Source: CAZLWA01 sp964563165
GTDB lineage: Bacteria; CLD3; SB21
Direction: 5' to 3'
Length of the DNA stretch: 10,278 bases
Assembly (NCBI GenBank): GCA_964563165.1
Contig: CAZLWA010000004.1
Coordinates: 1-10,278 of the forward strand
Shown: in pieces, positions 6,093 to 10,278 of the stretch
Numbering within the stretch: position 1 is the first letter of the stretch
Layout of the letters: every line of letters begins with the position of its first letter
Notes under the pieces: generated by a model
The model's input: the letters and a program-made list of their open reading frames with translations, nothing else
Database searches by the model: none
Told to the model about the DNA's origin: nothing
Translations under genes and position numbers: made by a program

Positions 6093-6178
6093 GTCATGCT
6101 GAGCGAAGCGAAGCATCCCCTGATTCCAGGGGATTCTTCACTTCGTCCCGCCCGAAGCGGAACTACGTTCAGAATGAC
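6093..6178. repeat. REP-like palindromic element, copy A
   Basis: The 86-bp element has imperfect terminal inverted repeats (GTCATGCTGA at the left, TCAGAATGAC at the right). It contains two inner hairpins: ATCCCCTG-ATTC-CAGGGGAT, and CCGC-CCGAA-GCGG. Read on the minus strand, GTAG directly precedes the right hairpin, the arrangement described for REP elements mobilised by RAYT transposases. It abuts the stop codon of the GIY-YIG gene with no spare base and could also act as its 3' hairpin. Copies B and C lie in the same orientation. The gap 6016-6092 before it holds nothing recognisable. Confidence 0.88.
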
Positions 6179-6472
6179 TTAGACGTTCCAGTCTTCACTT
6201 AAATCTTTCCATTCCAAATTCAAACTATCAATCAACTTGTTTTTCTTGCTTCGTAACCATCTTTTGATTTGTTTTTCCCGCATAATAGCCGCTTGTGCAT
6301 CCTCAAAAACTTCGTAATAGACTAATTTGCAAACATTGTAACGTTTTGTAAAGCCCGGGTTCAACTTATTTTTATGTTCGAAGACTCGTCGATTAAGGTC
6401 ATTAGTAACGCCCGTGTATAAAACGGTATTGTGCTTGTTGGTGATAATATACACGCAGAACTGTTTTTCCAT
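6179..6472 (-). CDS. Small GIY-YIG nuclease-like protein (UPF0213/URI type)
   Basis: The 97-residue protein has the GIY-YIG fold signature: CVYIITNKHNTVLYTGVTNDLNRRVFEHK (residues about 6-34) with VYI and YTG halves, the following Arg, then YYEVFEDAQAAIMREKQIKRW with the conserved Glu, and a basic tail ending in NLEWKDL. It is a single-domain member without a DNA-binding extension. Members of this class are presumed endonucleases, but most are uncharacterised. The frame is open upstream through a repeat copy to 6595, but those residues (for example GMLRFAQHD) are translated repeat, so the Met at 6472 next to the GIY motif is the start. Its ribosome-binding site is only A-rich. The gene is bracketed by copy A (0 bp) and copy B (12 bp) of the palindromic element. 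Confidence 0.9.
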   Translation of the reverse strand: MEKQFCVYIITNKHNTVLYTGVTNDLNRRVFEHKNKLNPGFTKRYNVCKLVYYEVFEDAQAAIMREKQIKRWLRSKKNKLIDSLNLEWKDLSEDWNV

Positions 6473-6484
6473 TTTTATTTGTAT

Positions 6485-6571
6485 GTCATGCTGAGCGAAG
6501 CGAAGCATCCCCTGATTCCTTGCAGATTCTTCACTTCGTCCCGCCCGAAGCGGGACTACGTTCAGAATGAC
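6485..6571. repeat. REP-like palindromic element, copy B
   Basis: This 87-bp copy matches A along its length except for the middle (CCTTGCAG replaces CCAGGGG), which breaks the central hairpin. The right hairpin is stronger than in A: GTCCCGC-CCGAA-GCGGGAC, 7-base arms. Same orientation as A, 12 bp upstream of the GIY-YIG start codon, so it lies in that gene's leader. Confidence 0.88.
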
Positions 6572-6593
6572 TGTTTGATCTTCGTCCTCATCC

Positions 6594-6661
6594 AAGCATC
6601 CCCTGATTCCAGGGGATTCTTCACTTCGTCCCGCCCGAAGCGGGACTACATTCAGAACGAC
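6594..6661. repeat. REP-like palindromic element, copy C, left end missing
   Basis: This 68-bp copy begins at AAGCATCC and lacks the left terminal GTCATGCTGAGCG. The central hairpin (CCCCTG/CAGGGG) and right hairpin are intact, and the right end reads CAGAACGAC. It lies 22 bp from copy B and 6 bp from the radA stop codon, so it is the first structure met by the radA transcript after its end and may stop or stabilise that RNA. Confidence 0.85.
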
Positions 6662-6667
6662 TACTAC

Positions 6668-8074
6668 TCACTTACCGCTTTTCAAAATTAATTCCATCGC
6701 TTCTTCCAGTCTTCGCACGCCGGTGATCGCCGCATTCTTGATCACAGGCAGATCTTTCAAATTACTTTTCGGCACAATCATTTTTTCAAATCCGAGTTTT
6801 ACCGCCTCACGGATGCGCCGCTCGCCGAAACTCACCGCGCGGATCTCCCCGCCGAGACCGACCTCGCCCATGACAATCGTATATGGATCGATGACGAAAT
6901 CTTTATAACTCGATGCGATCGCGAGCGCCACACCGAGGTCCATCGAAGGCTCTTCGGCTTTGAGCCCGCCGGCGATATTCAGAAACACATCGTGCTGGCC
7001 GAGGGGAATGTGCGCACGTTTTTCCAAAACGGCAATGAGTAATTGCAATCGCCGAAGATCGAATCCGGATGTGGTTCTCTGCGGCATACCATAACTCGTC
7101 GGGCTCACCAGCGCCTGCACTTCGATGAGCAGAACACGTGAGCCTTCCACGACGGGCACGACGACCGATCCGGAGTGATTCAAATAGCGTTCCGATAGAA
7201 ACAATTCGGACGGATTCGCAACTTCGATCAGGCCTTGTTCGCGCATTTCGAAAATGCCGATCTCATTGGTCGAGCCGAAACGGTTTTTTGTTGCGCGTAA
7301 AATGCGGAACATATGGTTTTGATCGCCTTCGAATTGGAGAACCGTATCCACGATATGCTCCAGAACTTTCGGCCCGGCGATCACGCCGTCTTTGGTGACA
7401 TGGCCGACAAGAAATACCGAAACCCCGCGCGTTTTTGCCAAGTGCATCAGGAGCGCCGTGCATTCGCGAACCTGGCTCACGCTTCCCGGCGCACTTTCGA
7501 TCTCGTCGCGGTAAAGGGTTTGAATGGAATCGACGATCACAACTTCCGGATTCGTTTTCAAAATAACTTCGATAATTTTATTCAAATTGGTTTCTGCAAG
7601 AACGAGCATTCCGTTTTTCGACGCCGTGATGCGCTCGGCGCGGGATTTGATCTGATGAACCGATTCTTCCCCGGAAACATAGAGCGTTCTGTTCTTTAGC
7701 TGCGCCGCCATTTGCAGCATCAGCGTGGATTTGCCGATGCCCGGATCCCCGCCGACGAGCACGAGGGAAGCCTTGACAATTCCGCCTCCGAGCACGCGGT
7801 CAAATTCCGGGATCATGGTCGTGACGCGGTGATCGGCTTGAATCTCGATTTGATCTAAGGTCAACGCCGCTTCGGACAGATCCACATAGGTCGAACTGTC
7901 GATATTCTTGAAGCCGTTCAAGATTTTGTCCGGCGAGCGCGACGGCGATTCATTTCTGGACATAGTCTCTTCGACGAACGTATTCCATTTATCGCATTCG
8001 GGGCATTTGCCGAGCGATTTCACGGACTGATAACCGCAATTTTGGCAGACGAAATTAGATTTGATTTTGGACAT
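6668..8074 (-). CDS. radA: DNA repair protein RadA (branch-migration ATPase)
   Basis: RadA is a RecA-like helicase that drives branch migration of recombination intermediates. The 468 residues cover all expected parts: a zinc finger (C10, C13, C24, C27), a RecA-like ATPase with Walker A GGDPGIGKST (108-117) and Walker B VVIVDS (178-183), the RadA-specific KNRFG motif (263-267), and the C-terminal Lon-protease-like domain (about 290-468; GGLKAEEPSMDLGVALAIAS). The length is close to E. coli RadA (460). The start is supported by the zinc-finger position, though the ribosome-binding site is weak (AAGAATTTAAG). No key residue is missing. It has no co-directional close partner: the gene upstream ends 172 bp away. 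Confidence 0.98.
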   Translation of the reverse strand: MSKIKSNFVCQNCGYQSVKSLGKCPECDKWNTFVEETMSRNESPSRSPDKILNGFKNIDSSTYVDLSEAALTLDQIEIQADHRVTTMIPEFDRVLGGGIVKASLVLVGGDPGIGKSTLMLQMAAQLKNRTLYVSGEESVHQIKSRAERITASKNGMLVLAETNLNKIIEVILKTNPEVVIVDSIQTLYRDEIESAPGSVSQVRECTALLMHLAKTRGVSVFLVGHVTKDGVIAGPKVLEHIVDTVLQFEGDQNHMFRILRATKNRFGSTNEIGIFEMREQGLIEVANPSELFLSERYLNHSGSVVVPVVEGSRVLLIEVQALVSPTSYGMPQRTTSGFDLRRLQLLIAVLEKRAHIPLGQHDVFLNIAGGLKAEEPSMDLGVALAIASSYKDFVIDPYTIVMGEVGLGGEIRAVSFGERRIREAVKLGFEKMIVPKSNLKDLPVIKNAAITGVRRLEEAMELILKSGK

Positions 8075-8087
8075 CTTAAATTCTTGC

Positions 8088-8111
8088 CACGAAGTCCCAA
8101 AGACACAAAGT
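8088..8111. repeat. Three 8-bp repeats in the radA leader
   Basis: CACGAAGT, CCCAAAGA and CACAAAGT are consecutive 8-base units of the form CAC-purine-purine-AG-N. They lie 13 bp before the radA ATG. The same unit, on the opposite strand, occurs three times at the head of each 98-bp repeat at 10073 and 10181. The surrounding gap 8075-8246 shows no gene and no convincing promoter. Confidence 0.65.
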
Positions 8112-8246
8112 CTTCTTAATTTTACTTTGCCGCCCTGAGGTATAAATCTTTTAGGAATCTAATGAAGATGCGTGTGAAATTCTATATGAAATCTCAAAAT
8201 CTAAAATTGGTTCATTCCGGAACTGAGGATCTTTCCGCAGACGCAA

Positions 8247-8918
8247 TTATTTTGGAAAGCGGTAATGGGCTTTGATCGTCCAGGTGTTGAGTACGTCTTC
8301 CATCGCGACATATCCGGGATCGGGGTAGTTGTGGATCACGAGCGGGCGATTCGAGTTTTTGATGCGGGCGTCGGCGATGATGCCGATATGATCCATCTTG
8401 CCGCTGTTGGTGAGATCCCAGATGACGATGTCGCCCGCTTTCCATTCGGATAATTTATCCCGGGTCGTTTCGACCGTCAGAGTCTTCCCGAACCGCTTGA
8501 AAAAAGTATTGAGCATCGGCACGCGGCGATGATCGATATTTGCGTCCGGTTGCTTTAGCTCCCAGATACCGTAAGGATACTCGGCAAAATTTTTCCGGGC
8601 ATCTTCGTGAACTAATTTTTGCAGATCATATCCGAGTGCACGGAATGTGCGGACGATCAGATCGGTGCACACGCCGATAGCCGGATCGATATCGCCTTGC
8701 GGATATATCGCACGGCCCGTATTGAGGCTGTCTTTATAGGCGGTGGGATAATAGCTCATGGAGAAATCATACCGAAAAGGATGAATGACAAACTTTTGGG
8801 CGGCCCTGACGATCAGGTTGTCGCCGTTTTCATAGATCAGTTCTTGTCCATAAGTTTCAGACAAAGACGATAAGAAAAAAATTATCGGCAAGATTCTAAA
8901 ATGTAATCCCGGTGCCAT
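8247..8918 (-). CDS. Secreted DUF1287 family protein (NlpC/P60-like cysteine amidase fold)
   Basis: The 223-residue protein has a signal peptide (about 1-24, cleavage near TYG-Q). Family motifs in order are YYPTAYKD, YPQGDIDPAIGVCTDLIVR (Cys84 as the likely nucleophile), DLQKLVHEDARKNF, NIDHRRVPML (128-136), WKAGDIVIWDL, DHIGIIAD (His177) and VIHNYPDPG (His196-Asn197). DUF1287 proteins are secreted and thought to be papain-like hydrolases, perhaps of cell-wall peptides; no substrate is proven. The gene starts 8 bp after the stop of the upstream gene at 8927, so the two form a transcript and may act together at the envelope. The ribosome-binding site is weak (AAAGAAT). Confidence 0.9.
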   Translation of the reverse strand: MAPGLHFRILPIIFFLSSLSETYGQELIYENGDNLIVRAAQKFVIHPFRYDFSMSYYPTAYKDSLNTGRAIYPQGDIDPAIGVCTDLIVRTFRALGYDLQKLVHEDARKNFAEYPYGIWELKQPDANIDHRRVPMLNTFFKRFGKTLTVETTRDKLSEWKAGDIVIWDLTNSGKMDHIGIIADARIKNSNRPLVIHNYPDPGYVAMEDVLNTWTIKAHYRFPK

Positions 8919-8926
8919 TCTATTCT

Positions 8927-9928
8927 TTACTGTGGAAGTTTTAATGTGAACTCCAATTGAAGGTTGGTGCCGCCATTATTGGAATTCGGCAGCAGCCATG
9001 ATCGTATTTTCATTTCGATGCATTTGGCAAGTAACGCGCCGCCGGTATTGTTTTCCAGTGTATTAACACCGATCACCTGTCCCTTTGAATTGACCTTGAC
9101 GCCTATTTTTAGTTGGCCTTTCAGCGTGGGGTCTTTCTTCCTTTCATTATTATAGCAGTAGTCGATCGATCCCAGTTTTTCATAAAGGTAATTGGCCACA
9201 GCGAGGGAATCCTTACGGGACGATGTTGAAATTATCTTGAATGAGACCGGCGGTTCATCCATAAGCGGGGGCTGTTCATACGCTGCTTCCTCTTCCAGGT
9301 CGAAAGTAATTTCGGAGAGTTTCAATTGTCCGAAAAGTTCAGCAGAATTACCATTGATAGTAGTGAAACTGCCTCCCGCATAAAGAAGGCTGTCCTTTAT
9401 GAGCATCGCATTAACTGAACCGTTAAATAGAACATTTGTCCGAAACCATTGTTTAGCCGCCCCGTCCCATTTGGCCAAACCGTACCGCGTCCAGCTGATG
9501 TCTATTTCACGATAAAAATAACTGTAAGCTGCGTACATCTCGCCCTGGTCGGACACGGCCATGGCATCCATGCCCGCATTCTGGCTGTAGCTCTTAACAT
9601 GGAAGCTGTTCAACGTAAAACTCTGACCTTTTAAGTATCCTGAGGCAAACGCGCCGCCGCGCTTGTCTCCTGCCATCGGGAACGCGGCACTGTCCCGGCC
9701 TTTTTGGAAACCGGAAAAATTTTGTGTCTTGATATTCCACACGGCCATATTGTTAGCCCGGATACCGCCGATTTGTTTGAAATGACCTCCGACATAAATT
9801 TCATCATCATGCGCTGCAAGCGTGGACACGAAATATTCATTCTCATCCTGGGTAAATGCCGGCAAATTCCAAACCGATAAAAAGATGAGAAGGTAAGCGG
9901 CTGCAGGCCGTTTTTTTTCGAATGGCAT
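8927..9928 (-). CDS. Secreted protein with propeller-like repeats and an AgmX/PglI-type C-terminal domain
   Basis: From the chosen ATG the product has 333 residues. A signal peptide (MPFEKKRP, then a hydrophobic core to about 25) precedes beta-propeller-like repeats: EIYVGGHFKQIGGIRANNMAVWN (44-65), YGLAKWDGAAKQW and LLYAGGSFTTINGNSAELFG (182-200). An acidic linker and a C-terminal domain (about 245-333) follow. The domain has IDYCYNN (Cys258), PTLKGQLKIGVKVNSKGQV, AKCIEMKIRSW (Cys303) and a LQLEFTLKLP strand, the pattern of the TonB-like AgmX/PglI C-terminal domain. The frame is open to 10021; other starts are the ATGs at 9961 and 10003. The site at 9928 was chosen because it gives a compact signal peptide. 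It is upstream of the DUF1287 gene by 8 bp. Its role is probably periplasmic or surface, in envelope or motility function, but this is inference. Confidence 0.8.
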   Translation of the reverse strand: MPFEKKRPAAAYLLIFLSVWNLPAFTQDENEYFVSTLAAHDDEIYVGGHFKQIGGIRANNMAVWNIKTQNFSGFQKGRDSAAFPMAGDKRGGAFASGYLKGQSFTLNSFHVKSYSQNAGMDAMAVSDQGEMYAAYSYFYREIDISWTRYGLAKWDGAAKQWFRTNVLFNGSVNAMLIKDSLLYAGGSFTTINGNSAELFGQLKLSEITFDLEEEAAYEQPPLMDEPPVSFKIISTSSRKDSLAVANYLYEKLGSIDYCYNNERKKDPTLKGQLKIGVKVNSKGQVIGVNTLENNTGGALLAKCIEMKIRSWLLPNSNNGGTNLQLEFTLKLPQ

Positions 9929-10021
9929 AAATAAGCTCGCCAATGAAGTATTTTTTTTCATTTCTAAAATTTCTATTTGCGACCCGCTATTAACTGCGGA
10001 CATTTTATTTTCCGGGTTCAA

Positions 10022-10072
10022 AAAAATTTAGCCAAACGCGAATCCAATAGCAAATTAACAAGAACGGTTAGC
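10022..10072. other. Short non-coding stretch before the tandem repeats
   Basis: AT-rich sequence upstream of the propeller-like gene. No clear -35/-10 pair was found, and the promoter of the 8927-9928 unit may lie within the repeats or farther out. Confidence 0.35.
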
Positions 10073-10170
10073 CCTCCGTGTCTCCGTGCCTCTGTGTTTA
10101 AAATTTCCCTAAATCTTAATATGCTTCCACGATCCTCAGGGCAAGCGGTTGCGGCTACCCGTATCTAAGA
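10073..10170. repeat. 98-bp tandem repeat, copy 1
   Basis: It begins with three 8-base units CCTCCGTG, TCTCCGTG and CCTCTGTG, continues through an AT-rich part (TTTAAAATTTCCC) and ends with GGTTGCGGCTACCCGTATC. It is identical over all 98 bases to the copy at 10181. A 10-bp spacer, GCCTTAAAAA, gives a period of 108 bp. No reading frame of interest runs through it. Confidence 0.95.
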
Positions 10171-10180
10171 GCCTTAAAAA

Positions 10181-10278
10181 CCTCCGTGTCTCCGTGCCTC
10201 TGTGTTTAAAATTTCCCTAAATCTTAATATGCTTCCACGATCCTCAGGGCAAGCGGTTGCGGCTACCCGTATCTAAGA
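10181..10278. repeat. 98-bp tandem repeat, copy 2, at the window edge
   Basis: Identical to copy 1 and ending exactly at the last base of the window, so further copies may follow. Because the end coincides with the repeat end, it may mark a contig edge produced by an unresolved array. Confidence 0.95.

Noticed and set aside
6093..6661. CRISPR array
   Set aside because: The copies are 68-87 bp, palindromic at several levels, irregularly spaced (306 and 22 bp), and enclose a gene.
6431..6691. 86-residue plus-strand frame across repeats B and C
   Set aside because: It consists largely of translated repeat copies (the same peptide, FFTSSRPKRDY, appears twice); this is repeat content, not a gene.
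10073..10278. CRISPR array or an insertion sequence end
   Set aside because: The 98-bp units are too long and their 10-bp spacer too short for CRISPR, and no transposase or terminal inverted repeat is visible.

Overview
The window is about 10.3 kb of bacterial chromosome with mid-range GC. Every gene except one lies on the minus strand. The organism is Gram-negative: it has two outer-membrane-type lipoproteins, an inner-membrane-anchored lytic transglycosylase-like protein, and a secreted protein with a TonB-like (AgmX/PglI-type) C-terminal domain. That last domain, the short 'GG-F' propeller-like repeats, a small GIY-YIG protein and the palindromic intergenic repeats suggest a member of the wider FCB group (Fibrobacterota, Calditrichota/KSB1, Ignavibacteriota and relatives). 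This placement is inference and no marker here fixes the phylum.

Layout, left to right. (1) 1-1712: an ansA-panC transcription unit (type I asparaginase, then pantothenate synthetase, cut by the window edge), with a plausible promoter before ansA. Aspartate made by asparaginase is the precursor of beta-alanine, the PanC substrate, so the pairing makes metabolic sense. (2) 1731-3791: two tandem paralogous lipoproteins, each closed by a strong hairpin terminator. Each is preceded by CRP-type palindromes (TGTGA-N6-TCACA) set at one fixed distance from a -10-like hexamer. (3) 3820-5171: a membrane-anchored SLT-like protein starting at TTG, divergent from a DUF2721 membrane protein. (4) 5255-6015: two small tandem paralogs resembling a histidine-kinase ATPase domain that has lost its nucleotide-binding G box. 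(5) 6093-6661: a GIY-YIG nuclease-like gene bracketed with almost no spare bases by direct copies of a REP-like palindromic element, with a third truncated copy beside it. (6) 6668-8074: radA, a recombination/repair ATPase, with a short repeat in its leader. (7) 8247-9928: a two-gene unit encoding a secreted propeller-like/AgmX-PglI-domain protein and a secreted DUF1287 (cysteine amidase-like) protein. (8) 10073-10278: two identical 98-bp repeats in tandem, the second ending exactly at the window edge.

Three things stand out. The first is the REP/GIY-YIG cassette. The second is the shared CRP-like promoter architecture of the tandem lipoproteins. The third is the pair of degenerate kinase-ATPase-like proteins. 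No rRNA, tRNA, CRISPR array or complete insertion sequence was seen.
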